DNA from: Butyrivibrio sp. X503
GTDB lineage: Bacteria > Bacillota > Clostridia > Lachnospirales > Lachnospiraceae
Assembly: GCF_003625475.1 (NCBI RefSeq)
Contig: NZ_RAIQ01000001.1
Coordinates: forward strand, 62,001-126,000
Direction: 5' to 3'
Length of the DNA stretch: 64,000 nt
This document shows, piece after piece, positions 17,795 to 27,031 of this stretch; the stretch's first letter is position 1, and each line of letters begins with the position of its first letter. Made by a program: the position numbers and the translations under genes. The notes beneath the pieces are model-generated. The model was not told the origin of the DNA. It saw only the letters and a program-made list of their open reading frames with translations, and made no database searches.

Positions 17795-18409
17795 TCACTT
17801 AAGGCCAATAACTCCCGGCCAATTAAAGAAAGTACACATGATCCTGCAGTGCTCTTCTATCTCCTTACGGGACATACCGTGAACAAAGGGCTCATATATG
17901 GCGTTCCAAAAAGCTGTACACAGAACGTGCATCTCGGACTTGGTTATATTGGCAGTTGCCCGTCCTCTCTTCTTGGTCTCCTTATAATATCTGTAATAGG
18001 AATCAGTCATGCGGCAGGAAAACTCATTGATAAAGTTTTCATAGGCAGTTCCCGACGCCTTATCAAGAAGAATAATGAGATCCTCCCTGATATCCCAGAA
18101 AATATCAAACATCTCCATGGTTTTCTCCGGAGTCATATCCCACATATCATGCATCTCATCATCCGAAAGCGGCGTAAGATCAAGATCCATGCGGGTAAAT
18201 ATATACTCCTCTATAACATTAAGCGCGTCCTTAACTACTGCGCAAAAGAGCTCTTCCTTGCCCTTATATCTCTTGTATACCGCCCCGGTTGTGACTCCGG
18301 CGTTATCGCATATCCTCTTAAGCTCAGCCCTAAGAAAACCTCTTTCCATAAATTCCTTGCGGGCACTGTCAAGGAGCCTTGGATCTATACTGGTATCTCT
18401 AACTGACAT
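17795..18409 (-). CDS. TetR/AcrR-family transcriptional regulator
   Basis: 204 residues from the ATG at 18409, preceded by AGAGGGG. The N-terminal helix-turn-helix reads RAELKRICDNAGVTTGAVYKRYKGKEEL, typical of TetR proteins; the rest is an all-helical ligand-binding domain. It lies upstream of the ABC exporter genes on the same strand. Its own promoter is covered by two abutting dyads, so it should repress itself. The ligand is unknown. A longer reading frame to 18562 runs through the promoter and is not used. Confidence 0.9.
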   Translation of the reverse strand: MSVRDTSIDPRLLDSARKEFMERGFLRAELKRICDNAGVTTGAVYKRYKGKEELFCAVVKDALNVIEEYIFTRMDLDLTPLSDDEMHDMWDMTPEKTMEMFDIFWDIREDLIILLDKASGTAYENFINEFSCRMTDSYYRYYKETKKRGRATANITKSEMHVLCTAFWNAIYEPFVHGMSRKEIEEHCRIMCTFFNWPGVIGLK

Positions 18410-18433
18410 ATTTTCCCCTCTTGTTTGATTACT

Positions 18434-18463
18434 GATAATTTGATTATCGATAATAGTATTATC
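18434..18463. promoter_or_regulatory. Tandem abutting operators GATAAT-N3-ATTATC of the TetR gene
   Basis: Two 15-base dyads, each GATAAT-N3-ATTATC, lie back to back at 18434-18448 and 18449-18463; the junction itself also forms the palindrome ATTATCGATAAT. The upstream one overlaps the -10 element of the promoter, and both are within 55 bases of the TetR start. This is the layout expected for cooperative binding of two TetR dimers and autorepression. Confidence 0.75.
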
Positions 18464-18484
18464 ACTAAGTCCCAAGTCTGTCAA
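18456..18484 (-). promoter_or_regulatory. Promoter of the TetR gene
   Basis: A consensus -35 TTGACA (18479-18484) is followed after 17 bases by TAATAC (18456-18461) with an extended TG-A in front. The -10 lies inside the distal GATAAT-N3-ATTATC operator. Confidence 0.65.
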
Positions 18485-18512
18485 CCATGAGTTGTAAATC
18501 TCAATTTTTTTC

Positions 18513-18541
18513 TTGCAATATGAAGGAAAAAGCGATTTAAT
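18513..18541 (+). promoter_or_regulatory. Promoter of asnA
   Basis: TTGCAA (18513-18518) and TTTAAT (18536-18541) are separated by 17 bases, giving a leader of about 30-70 bases before asnA, depending on the start codon used. Confidence 0.5.
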
Positions 18542-18618
18542 AAACTGTGGAACATTTATCATAGGATATATATATTCTTATGGTAAGGAAACTATATAAG
18601 AAAGTGGCAAAAGAGATT

Positions 18619-19629
18619 ATGGAAAACCTTAAAATTCCCAAGAACTACAAATCGGCTCTTGATCTTCACGACACACAGGTGGGCATCAAGACTGTCAAAG
18701 ATTTCTTTCAGGGCATGCTCTCCAACAAGCTCAACCTTCAGAGAGTAACAGCACCCCTGTTTGTAACACCCGAATCGGGACTTAACGATAACTTGAACGG
18801 CGTAGAGAGACCCGTTTCATTTGATATTCTCAATGACAACGGACGTCCCGCAGAGATAGTGCATTCTCTTGCAAAGTGGAAGAGATACGCACTCAAGAAG
18901 TACGGCTTCAACGTAGGTGAGGGACTTTATACAGATATGAACGCCGTAAGACGCGACGAAGTTACTGACAATATTCACTCAATCTTCGTAGACCAGTGGG
19001 ACTGGGAAAAGGTTATAAATAAAGAAGACCGCAATATCGATTTCCTTAAGGAGACGGTAAAGGACGTATACAAGGTACTCAGAAAGACTGAGAAATTCAT
19101 GTCTATCCAGTACGATTACATAGAGGAGATCCTCCCCGAGGATATTTTCTTTATAACAACTCAGGAGCTTGAGGACATGTTCCCCGAGTACTCTCCCAAG
19201 GAGCGTGAGTATTATATTGCCAAGGCTAAGGGCGCTGTATGCATCATGCAGATCGGTGACCTCCTTGCATCAGGCGAGAAGCACGACGGACGTGCTCCCG
19301 ACTACGACGATTGGGCGCTCAACGCCGACATCATCGTATACTTCCCTGTTCTGGATATTGCACTTGAGCTTTCCAGCATGGGTATCCGTGTTGATGAGGA
19401 ATCACTCAAGAGCCAGCTTGAAAAGGCAGGCTGCACAGAGAGAGCCGAGCTTCCTTTCCAGAAGGCAATCCTTAAGAAGGAACTCCCTTACACAATCGGC
19501 GGAGGAATCGGTCAGTCAAGAATCTGCATGTTCTTCCTCAGAAAAGCTCACATCGGTGAGGTTCAGTGCTCTATCTGGCCCGATGAGATGGTTGAAGAAG
19601 CTAAGAAGAACGGAATTCAGCTTCTGTAA
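18619..19629 (+). CDS. asnA: Aspartate-ammonia ligase (asparagine synthetase A)
   Basis: 336 residues from the ATG at 18619; the E. coli enzyme has 330. An upstream ATG at 18580 would add 13 residues that the family lacks. The class II aminoacyl-tRNA-synthetase-like fold is recognisable by VHSLAKWKR, GEGLYTDMNAVR, DQWDWE, RAPDYDDW, ELSSMGIRVD and GGGIGQSR, all close to AsnA. It makes asparagine from aspartate, ammonia and ATP. It is transcribed alone from its own promoter and ended by a strong terminator. A cytoplasmic homodimer in known cases. Confidence 0.97.
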   Translation: MENLKIPKNYKSALDLHDTQVGIKTVKDFFQGMLSNKLNLQRVTAPLFVTPESGLNDNLNGVERPVSFDILNDNGRPAEIVHSLAKWKRYALKKYGFNVGEGLYTDMNAVRRDEVTDNIHSIFVDQWDWEKVINKEDRNIDFLKETVKDVYKVLRKTEKFMSIQYDYIEEILPEDIFFITTQELEDMFPEYSPKEREYYIAKAKGAVCIMQIGDLLASGEKHDGRAPDYDDWALNADIIVYFPVLDIALELSSMGIRVDEESLKSQLEKAGCTERAELPFQKAILKKELPYTIGGGIGQSRICMFFLRKAHIGEVQCSIWPDEMVEEAKKNGIQLL

Positions 19630-19652
19630 TTTATTTTTCAATACAATACAAC

Positions 19653-19684
19653 AAAAGGTTGCGAATAAACATCGCAACCTTTTT
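19653..19684 (+). terminator. Terminator of asnA, probably bidirectional
   Basis: AAAAGGTTGCGA pairs with TCGCAACCTTTT around a 7-base loop and is followed by T-rich sequence. On the minus strand the same stem can end the MocR gene. Confidence 0.85.
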
Positions 19685-19720
19685 ATATTCTTTATATCAA
19701 ACTGCTCCTTCGGCATATAC

Positions 19721-21112
19721 TTAAAGCTCTTTTGCTATCTCTTTAAGTGTATCCCTGATACTACCTACATCCATATTTGAATAATTGATGATAAAGCAGT
19801 GTTGGTTCTTTGCACCATCTACAAAATAATAATCTGAAAGAGCTTTTATCTTGATCCCATTATTCTTAAGACTATTCTCTATCTCAGCATCTTCCTTGTC
19901 GGTATCCAACATGATCAGGAAATGAAGTCCTGAATCATTCTCAAGGATGCGACACCTATCTCTTAATGCACTTCTTTCAATAATCTCCATAAGTCTTCTT
20001 CTTTGCTTGGTATAATATAGCCTCATGCGGTTTATGTGCTTTTCAAGATAGCCCTGGGAAATGAACTTTGCCAGGGTGTACTGCTCGAAGTTTGATACCG
20101 TACATGAATAAAAAGACATGGTCTCATAAAACCTGTTGGCAAGGTGCACCGGAAGGATCATGTAGCTGATACGGATGGTAGGTGACAAAGACTTTGAAAA
20201 GGTATTCATGTAAATAACCTTCTCATTTGCATCTATCGAAAACATCGGCGGGATCGGCTTTCCCGTCACTCTGAATTCACTGTCGTAATCATCCTCAATG
20301 ATATATCTTCCGTCCCCACCATTTGCCCATGCAAGGAGCTCATAACGCCTACTCGCAGGCATAGTTATACCTGTCGGGAAATGATGGTTGGGACAGATAT
20401 GGGCAATCTGCGCTTTGCTCTTTTCAAGCTCTTTTACGGTAATACCGTTGTCATCAAGTGACGCATAGGAAAAGTCTATTTTGTTCTGCTTGTAGATATC
20501 CGCAAGCTTCTTATATCCCGGATTCTCAATCACATATTTCTTGTCCCTGCCGAGAAGCAGCATAATAAGACCATAAAGATACTCCGTTCCGGAACCTACG
20601 ATTATCTGATTGGGATCCACCAGCATACCGCGGAAAAATTTAAGATGCTCTGCGATCGCTTCCCTCAGTTCCATAACTCCCGCAGTCGGCGATATCTGCA
20701 TCAGCTCCTCTTTCATGTTGGACATGACATCTCTTGAAAGCCTCGTCCAGATGGAAAAAGGGAAATTATCCGGATTAACCCTGTTGCTTGAAAGGTCACA
20801 CTCATACGTATCCTTTGAAGGAACCTTGATATCGTAATTTACCTTGACGTCCGTCGCCACATTCGGCATTTTCTCAAGGTTCGCTACATAATAGCCTTTC
20901 TTGGGCTGTGTATAAACATATCCTTCGCTGATAAGCTGATCATACGCATTCTGTATGGTAATAATGCTGATCCCGTTATTCTGGGCAAAAGAGCGCTTGG
21001 AAGGAAGCTTCTCCATCGGTTTTAGTTTTCCCGACAGGATATCGTTTTTTATGCTCTTATAAACATACAGATATAACGGGCCTTTTACGTTATCAAAATT
21101 GTAAGTTATCAT
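19721..21112 (-). CDS. MocR-type regulator: GntR HTH fused to aminotransferase-like domain
   Basis: 463 residues. The N-terminal GntR winged helix (about 1-75, with LPSKRSFAQNNGISIITIQNAYDQL split across helices) is joined to a fold-type I aminotransferase domain. The PLP-binding region shows EDDYDSEFR and the Schiff-base lysine in NTFSKSLSP. Such proteins sense PLP or amino compounds and regulate vitamin B6, GABA or amino acid genes. It lies divergent from ktrB and convergent with asnA, neither of which is an obvious target. Repeats of CAAAACTGG in front of it may be binding sites. Confidence 0.9.
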   Translation of the reverse strand: MITYNFDNVKGPLYLYVYKSIKNDILSGKLKPMEKLPSKRSFAQNNGISIITIQNAYDQLISEGYVYTQPKKGYYVANLEKMPNVATDVKVNYDIKVPSKDTYECDLSSNRVNPDNFPFSIWTRLSRDVMSNMKEELMQISPTAGVMELREAIAEHLKFFRGMLVDPNQIIVGSGTEYLYGLIMLLLGRDKKYVIENPGYKKLADIYKQNKIDFSYASLDDNGITVKELEKSKAQIAHICPNHHFPTGITMPASRRYELLAWANGGDGRYIIEDDYDSEFRVTGKPIPPMFSIDANEKVIYMNTFSKSLSPTIRISYMILPVHLANRFYETMSFYSCTVSNFEQYTLAKFISQGYLEKHINRMRLYYTKQRRRLMEIIERSALRDRCRILENDSGLHFLIMLDTDKEDAEIENSLKNNGIKIKALSDYYFVDGAKNQHCFIINYSNMDVGSIRDTLKEIAKEL

Positions 21113-21231
21113 GTTTACTCTCCAAAACTGGTAATACGGAAATTTGCCACACTTTCATTTTTTATATAACCAGATTTATTATAGTATCTTCAACAAAAAA
21201 TAACAACCAACGCTCAAAACTGGCATATTTA

Positions 21232-21260
21232 TTGACATTTACCAAAAAAAGTCTTACCTT
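21232..21260 (+). promoter_or_regulatory. Promoter of ktrB
   Basis: A consensus TTGACA (21232-21237) and TACCTT (21255-21260) are spaced by 17 bases. The short leader contains a near-perfect stem (TATCATGACG with CGTCGTGATA, one G-T pair) at 21261-21294 ahead of the ribosome site. No c-di-AMP riboswitch is seen. Confidence 0.6.
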
Positions 21261-21316
21261 TATCATGACGCTTATCTATTCAAACGTCGTGATAATATAT
21301 TATCTTGGGGATTCAC

Positions 21317-22699
21317 ATGATAGATTTTTCATCATTAACATCAAAAAAGCTGTCGCCGACGCACATAATACCGGCCAGCTTCTTACTAACAATAATTATA
21401 GGAGCAGTTCTTTTGACTCTCCCCTTTTCTTCCGCCGACGGAACGTTTACGGATTTTCTGACAGCGCTCTTTACCGCAACAACCTCCGTATGTGTTACGG
21501 GACTCGTAGTTGTGGATACATTTGCGCATTGGAGTTTTTTCGGTCAGCTTATTATCCTTATCTTAGTACAGATGGGCGGTCTGGGAATGATAGCAATGGC
21601 TTCGATGCTGATGCTCATAACTCACAAAAAGTTTTCTCTGGGAGACAGGCTTCTCCTTCAAGACTCTTTTAACCTAAGCTCGGGAACCAAGCTTCTTAAG
21701 TTCCTGACAAGAGTCATAAAAGGAACTTTCATCACGGAAGGAATCGGCGCTGTCCTATATTCGACCGTATTCATCCCGCAATTTGGCGTCCTTAAAGGCC
21801 TATGGATATCAATATTTAACGCCGTATCCGCCTTCTGCAACGCAGGTATGGATGTCATCGGTCCCAACAGCCTTATGAACTATCGAAGTAATCCGACCGT
21901 AATGATTGTGACCATGCTTCTCATTGTTCTGGGAGGTCTTGGTTTCGTCGTATGGTTTGATATCCTGCACGTGATAAAAGAAGCTTTTCTTAAGCGTTTT
22001 TCACCTATAACCGCAATAAAAAGACTCTCCGAACACAGTAAGCTCGTTCTTTGCTTTACGCTTACTCTCATCTTCGGAGGCATGATCATATTTCTTTTAA
22101 CTGAATGGAACAACAGTGAAACCATTGGAAGTTTAAGCCTTGGAGGAAAGCTCGTTAACAGCCTCTTTGAATCGATAACGTTAAGAACAGCCGGATTTAC
22201 CACAGTTCCGCAGGAAGGTCTCTCTGTAGCCTCCTGTCTTGTCTCTTATATCTTTATGTTCATTGGCGGCTCACCCGTCGGAACAGCAGGCGGTGTAAAG
22301 ACTGTCACAGTATTTCTTCTCTTTATGAATGTCAGATCATACGTAAGGAAAGAAAATGAGAACGTGATATTCAATCGCCGCGTATCCGTCGATTCAATGA
22401 GAAAAGCGGCTGCGGTTGTATTCGTGAGCCTTTTTGCCACGTTGATTCTTACCATCCTCCTTTCCATGGTCAATCCGGTACCTATGGAGGACGCGCTCTT
22501 CGAAGTTGTAAGTGCATGCGGAACGGTCGGACTATCAAGAGGACTCACATCCTCGCTTAACGTCGCCGGGCGCATAATAATCATTATCGCAATGTTCCTT
22601 GGAAGAACCGGACCAATATCAATGGTTGCATTTTTCTCAAGAGCAGGATCAAGCAAGAACAATATCAAATACTCTGATGGCGTATTTTACGTAGGATAA
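21317..22699 (+). CDS. ktrB: Potassium-transporting subunit KtrB (TrkH family)
   Basis: 460 residues from the ATG at 21317 with GGGGATT upstream. Four M1-P-M2 repeats are visible through their filter loops: TSVCVTGLV, SAFCNAGMDV, LRTAGFTTV and SACGTVGLS, each with the conserved glycine. This is the ion-conducting subunit of a Ktr-type K+ (Na+-dependent in known cases) uptake system in the membrane. The regulatory subunit follows 21 bases later, so the pair is complete. Confidence 0.94.
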   Translation: MIDFSSLTSKKLSPTHIIPASFLLTIIIGAVLLTLPFSSADGTFTDFLTALFTATTSVCVTGLVVVDTFAHWSFFGQLIILILVQMGGLGMIAMASMLMLITHKKFSLGDRLLLQDSFNLSSGTKLLKFLTRVIKGTFITEGIGAVLYSTVFIPQFGVLKGLWISIFNAVSAFCNAGMDVIGPNSLMNYRSNPTVMIVTMLLIVLGGLGFVVWFDILHVIKEAFLKRFSPITAIKRLSEHSKLVLCFTLTLIFGGMIIFLLTEWNNSETIGSLSLGGKLVNSLFESITLRTAGFTTVPQEGLSVASCLVSYIFMFIGGSPVGTAGGVKTVTVFLLFMNVRSYVRKENENVIFNRRVSVDSMRKAAAVVFVSLFATLILTILLSMVNPVPMEDALFEVVSACGTVGLSRGLTSSLNVAGRIIIIIAMFLGRTGPISMVAFFSRAGSSKNNIKYSDGVFYVG

Positions 22700-22720
22700 A
22701 AGAGAAGGAGAAATGACTAA

Positions 22721-23365
22721 ATGAAGAAATCAATAGCTGTTTTGGGACTTGGAAAATATGGATGCAGCGTTGCCAAAAGCCTGTATGAAATGGGCGAAGA
22801 CGTCCTTGTCGCAGACAAAGACGAACAGATTATAAGGGACATATCATCCAAGGTTACTTCCGCGGTTTGCGCAAACCTTGAAAATGAAGACGAAGTCCTG
22901 GAACTCGGCCTTCAGAACATGGATATAGTAATAACCGGAATGGGCGGAAATATCGCCGCCAGCATAATGGTCGTATCGATTGCCAAAGAAAAAGATGTTC
23001 CGCTTGTGATCGCGAAGGCATCTTCCGCTCGTATGGAAAAAATACTGAAAAGAGTCGGTGCAGACAAGATAATAAATCCCGAGAAAGACGGTGGTGTTCG
23101 CTCCGCAAGGATCCTCGCATCACAGTCGATACACGACTACTACGAGCTTGATGACAATCTCTGCATGGTAGAGCTTCAGCCAAAGCCCACATGGCTCGGA
23201 CATAGCCTTATAGATCTTGATCTTCGTAAAAAATACAACATGAACGTTGCAGCCGTCAAAGAAAAAGGCGGTAAATGGGGATATATAAGCCCCACCAAGA
23301 AGCTTACCGACAAGAACCTTCTCATGGTCATCCTGGAGAAAAAAGACATAAACAAGTGGAAATAA
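22721..23365 (+). CDS. ktrA: Potassium uptake regulatory subunit KtrA (RCK domain)
   Basis: 214 residues. An N-terminal Rossmann RCK domain (VLGLGKYGCSVAKSL, then VADKDE for the nucleotide ribose) and a C-terminal RCK_C domain from about 140. In known Ktr systems an octameric KtrA ring gates KtrB by ATP/ADP and c-di-AMP. Good ribosome site AGAAGGAG in front. It ends at a strong bidirectional terminator. Confidence 0.94.
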   Translation: MKKSIAVLGLGKYGCSVAKSLYEMGEDVLVADKDEQIIRDISSKVTSAVCANLENEDEVLELGLQNMDIVITGMGGNIAASIMVVSIAKEKDVPLVIAKASSARMEKILKRVGADKIINPEKDGGVRSARILASQSIHDYYELDDNLCMVELQPKPTWLGHSLIDLDLRKKYNMNVAAVKEKGGKWGYISPTKKLTDKNLLMVILEKKDINKWK

Positions 23366-23379
23366 TCATCAAAAAATCA

Positions 23380-23405
23380 GGCAGCCTTTCGGCTGCCTTT
23401 TTTGT
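23380..23405 (+). terminator. Bidirectional terminator between ktrA and addA
   Basis: GGCAGCC-TTTC-GGCTGCC is followed by TTTTTTG on the plus strand and by TGATTTTTTG on the minus strand, so it can end both converging operons. Confidence 0.93.
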
Positions 23406-23410
23406 TTTTA

Positions 23411-26400
23411 TTATAATTTGATCTCTTTGCCCAGAGCAAAAGAATAGATATATACCTCTTTCACGTTCTTACCGGTAGATGCTTCAAGTGCTCTTTTATA
23501 CAGATCAAGCTGTATCTTATAGCGTTTTATAAGCTCCGCGTCATCGCGCACGTGATCCGTCTTATAATCCATAAGAACTATATCGTCGCCTTCAAAGAAC
23601 CAGGCGTCGATAATTCCCTGAATAAGCACCATCTCATCCTGAGGGAATTTATTATCAAGCTCGTTTGCAGGGACTCCCATCATAAACGGCTTCTCACGCA
23701 TCAGCTTCCCTGCTTTAAATGCCTCTCCCATTCGCTTTCCGAGGTCGGTGCTGCGGAATGTGACAATATCCTCTATATCGAGGCAATCCAGATAGCTTCT
23801 TGTTATCCTGTCTTTGGTCACTAAATCCTCAAGCCAGATATTAAGTGCCTTCTCATCGTTTCCGACATTGTAATCCAGAAGCTCCATGATCCTATGATAC
23901 GCCGTTCCGCGCTCTGCGCCTGTAAGGCCCATTTTTCCTTCATCCCAGACAACTCCGTATTCCTCTTCCTTGGTAAAATGCTCACCCATCTCCTCAAGGA
24001 TATGCTTTTTAAGCTCCGTAACGGTAGTTTTGGTAAATAGCCCTTTCAGATATTCATGCCCGTATTTGGCATTTAATTTAGCTTCAAGCCTGCTCGCGAG
24101 GTCTTTATCGTAATAAGCCGAAATATCATCGCGGCGAATCAGTGCCTTTATGCTCTCAGCCTCCATCTTGGCCAGAATCTCGTCCACAGTTACGGATTTT
24201 ACGCAAAACTCAGGAATATCAGGATTATTGTCCATGTATCTGTCTGAGATAAGCTCGGAAAGCCCATATTTCTCCGCAATATCTTTTATCGCGGGATGTC
24301 TTATAAGCGAAGGCAAGATAAGATCGATATATCCGGAAGCTCCAAGTCTCATGGAATAAGGTATAAGCTCTATGCCGTTTGATGCTCCGTGCGAAAGCTC
24401 TGCCTGCTTCTTTATCTCTTTTGACAAAGCATCGGAGAGCTTCTTCATTGAAGCCGTCATTATAAGCTTTTCCTTGGCTCTTGTAAGCCCAACATAGAGA
24501 ACACGCAGCTCTTCTCCCAGGCTGTCCGTGTTCATCTTATCCGCAACTATCATTCTCTTAAGAGTCTCTGACTTGACGCGCAGTTTGGAATCGATGCATT
24601 TCACGCCGATTCCGAGGTCCATATCCGCAATAAGGTCTCCTCTTGTATCCATTCTGTTAAACTGCTTGGAAAGCCCCGAAACGAACACAACAGGGAACTC
24701 CAGACCCTTACTCTTATGAATACTCATAATACGCACAACGTCAGCGTTTTCATCTATTATTCCGGCTTCGCCGTAATCAACCTGCACAACCTTGATATGC
24801 TCAATATATCTGACAAAATGGAAAAGCCCTTTAAAGCTCGTCTTTTCAAAGTTCTCGGCGCGCGAAAGAAGCTGCTCAATGTTTGCCCTTCGCTGATTAC
24901 CCGCAGGCATGGCGCTGACCGTAAGCTCAAAGCCCGTCACATCTATGATGTACTGTAAAAGCTCATGTACGGGTGTATATGCGGACATGTCTCTAAGCTT
25001 TTCGATAAAGTCAACAAACGCCGATAACTTACTTTCCAGACCTTCTTCAAGCCGCTTACTATTATCAATAAGTTTCCTGATTCCAATATATAAAGGCTCG
25101 TCAAAAGAGTCCTCGACAGCGTCATTTATTGCAATCTTAATAAGCGCAAGCTCTTCATCGGAAAAATCTCCGATTGGCGAATGCATCACGGAAACAAGCG
25201 GAATATCCAATGTCGGGTTGTCGATCACGGAAAGGATATCCAGAAGTACCGACACTTCCCATGCATCAAAGTATCCGCTCTTTGACTCTATATACGACGG
25301 GATTCCCTGCTCTTCAAGAGCTTTTTTAAACACATCATCCCATCCCGACGGAGACCTTAAAAGAATAACAATATCTTTATACCTAAGCTCCTTATCTTCG
25401 CGCATAAGCTCATGAATCCTATTGCCTATCGCATAAGCCTCATTTTCTTTTTCCCCGCTCGGATCGTCTATCAATATAAGCTCGGGAGACATGTCAAAAG
25501 AAGCCTCGGGGTAATCCGCTCCCGTGACAAGCTCTGCGTCCTCGTCGTACTCTACACTTCCAAGGTCACTTCCCATTATCTTTCTGAAGATATAGTTGGT
25601 CCCTTCCAGAACTTCTTTTCTGCTTCTGAAGTTCTTGTGAAGGTCTATTCTTCTGTCACTCGCAGACGCTTCTTTACTGTAGGTCGCAAGCTTCTCCATA
25701 AAGATCTCCGGTCTTGCAAGTCTGAACTTATAAATACTCTGCTTGACGTCACCTACCATAAACCTCTCGGAAACGCCCGCCTCTTCTCCGGAAATCGCCT
25801 TAAGAATAAGCTCCTGTACGTTATTGCTGTCCTGATACTCATCAATTAAAACTTCTTTAAAGAAATCCCTGTATTCAAGAGCTACAGGAGTCGGATCTCC
25901 CGTTTCGTGATCCACTAGTATATTAAGTGCAAAATGTTCCATATCTGAAAAGTCTATCAAAAGCTCATCTCTTTTCCTCTCATCAAACATCTGCTTATAC
26001 AAAAGCGTCAATCTGCAGAGTTCTTTAACCGCTCTGTCACACAGCTTCATCTGATCGCAGACCATATCCGAAGGAAGCATCAGATATTCTTCAGCAATCT
26101 TCTTGATATCCTTCTTGGCGCTGTCTCTAAGATCTTTGGCGGCCTCTCTCTTATCGGGAGATACGCTGTCATCCTTCTTGGAAGGAAGCCTGTCAAAAGA
26201 TATTCCTCTGACAGCGTCAAACAGCTCATCATAGGAAGCACATGAAGTCAGCTTGGATACCGCTTCCGCTTCTTTTTCAAGAAGTTCTCCATACATATAG
26301 GGGCCGTCCGGAAGTAATGTAAGATCATGCGCCGTAGCAAGTTTATCAGCGGCTTCCGAAAGCATTCTCTTAACTATTGCAACACACTCTTTTACCCAGG

Positions 26401-27031
26401 GAATCTCATCAAAATCCATGCCTTCGATATCGTAGTCGTGCGCCCTTTCGCTAAGATAATCCTCTGGCCAAGGCATACTCATTGAAAAGCGATAGAGCTT
26501 TTCTATATACTCTTCCACATTCTTGTCGTCGCTTCCGGTACCGAAATAGTCCATGCAAAACAGATAATCATCATTGAAACCCTCTTTGGCTTTTTGATAT
26601 TCGATCTCAAGCATGTCAGACATCACATCATCCTGTAAAAGTTTGAACTCTCCTTCGTCGCCTACGCGAAATGACGGGTCAAGACCTATGAAATTAAAAT
26701 TATTCTTAATAACATACTGGCAAAAAGAATCTATCGTGGTTATCTGCGCATTATGAATAAGCGTCTCCTGTTTCTGAAGATGCTTATTGTCAGGTTCCGA
26801 TACCAGCTTTTCCTGAATCGCAAGTGTGATCTTCTCCTTCATCTGAGATGCTGCGGCCTTGGTAAAGGTAACAACGAGAAGATGATCTATATCAACGCCT
26901 TCGTTTATCATTTGAATTATGCGCTCGACAAGAACAGCCGTCTTTCCTGATCCGGCGGCTGCCGATACGAGAACATTACATTTTCTGGCGTCTATTACCG
27001 CCTGCTGTTCTTTGGTAAACTCAACTTTCAT
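23411..27031 (-). CDS. addA: ATP-dependent helicase/nuclease subunit AddA
   Basis: About 1206 residues, usual for AddA. UvrD-type helicase motifs include AAAGSGKTAVLVERI near the start, IDEYQDSN, VKQSIYKFRLARPEIF and VSGLSKQFN; the C-terminal RecB-type nuclease carries GIIDAWFF and LMDYKTDH. With AddB it forms the recombination complex that resects double-strand ends. The ATG at 27031 overlaps the last codons of addB, with GGAG 9-10 bases upstream; a longer frame from 27148 lies within addB and is rejected. Confidence 0.96.
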   Translation of the reverse strand: MKVEFTKEQQAVIDARKCNVLVSAAAGSGKTAVLVERIIQMINEGVDIDHLLVVTFTKAAASQMKEKITLAIQEKLVSEPDNKHLQKQETLIHNAQITTIDSFCQYVIKNNFNFIGLDPSFRVGDEGEFKLLQDDVMSDMLEIEYQKAKEGFNDDYLFCMDYFGTGSDDKNVEEYIEKLYRFSMSMPWPEDYLSERAHDYDIEGMDFDEIPWVKECVAIVKRMLSEAADKLATAHDLTLLPDGPYMYGELLEKEAEAVSKLTSCASYDELFDAVRGISFDRLPSKKDDSVSPDKREAAKDLRDSAKKDIKKIAEEYLMLPSDMVCDQMKLCDRAVKELCRLTLLYKQMFDERKRDELLIDFSDMEHFALNILVDHETGDPTPVALEYRDFFKEVLIDEYQDSNNVQELILKAISGEEAGVSERFMVGDVKQSIYKFRLARPEIFMEKLATYSKEASASDRRIDLHKNFRSRKEVLEGTNYIFRKIMGSDLGSVEYDEDAELVTGADYPEASFDMSPELILIDDPSGEKENEAYAIGNRIHELMREDKELRYKDIVILLRSPSGWDDVFKKALEEQGIPSYIESKSGYFDAWEVSVLLDILSVIDNPTLDIPLVSVMHSPIGDFSDEELALIKIAINDAVEDSFDEPLYIGIRKLIDNSKRLEEGLESKLSAFVDFIEKLRDMSAYTPVHELLQYIIDVTGFELTVSAMPAGNQRRANIEQLLSRAENFEKTSFKGLFHFVRYIEHIKVVQVDYGEAGIIDENADVVRIMSIHKSKGLEFPVVFVSGLSKQFNRMDTRGDLIADMDLGIGVKCIDSKLRVKSETLKRMIVADKMNTDSLGEELRVLYVGLTRAKEKLIMTASMKKLSDALSKEIKKQAELSHGASNGIELIPYSMRLGASGYIDLILPSLIRHPAIKDIAEKYGLSELISDRYMDNNPDIPEFCVKSVTVDEILAKMEAESIKALIRRDDISAYYDKDLASRLEAKLNAKYGHEYLKGLFTKTTVTELKKHILEEMGEHFTKEEEYGVVWDEGKMGLTGAERGTAYHRIMELLDYNVGNDEKALNIWLEDLVTKDRITRSYLDCLDIEDIVTFRSTDLGKRMGEAFKAGKLMREKPFMMGVPANELDNKFPQDEMVLIQGIIDAWFFEGDDIVLMDYKTDHVRDDAELIKRYKIQLDLYKRALEASTGKNVKEVYIYSFALGKEIKL

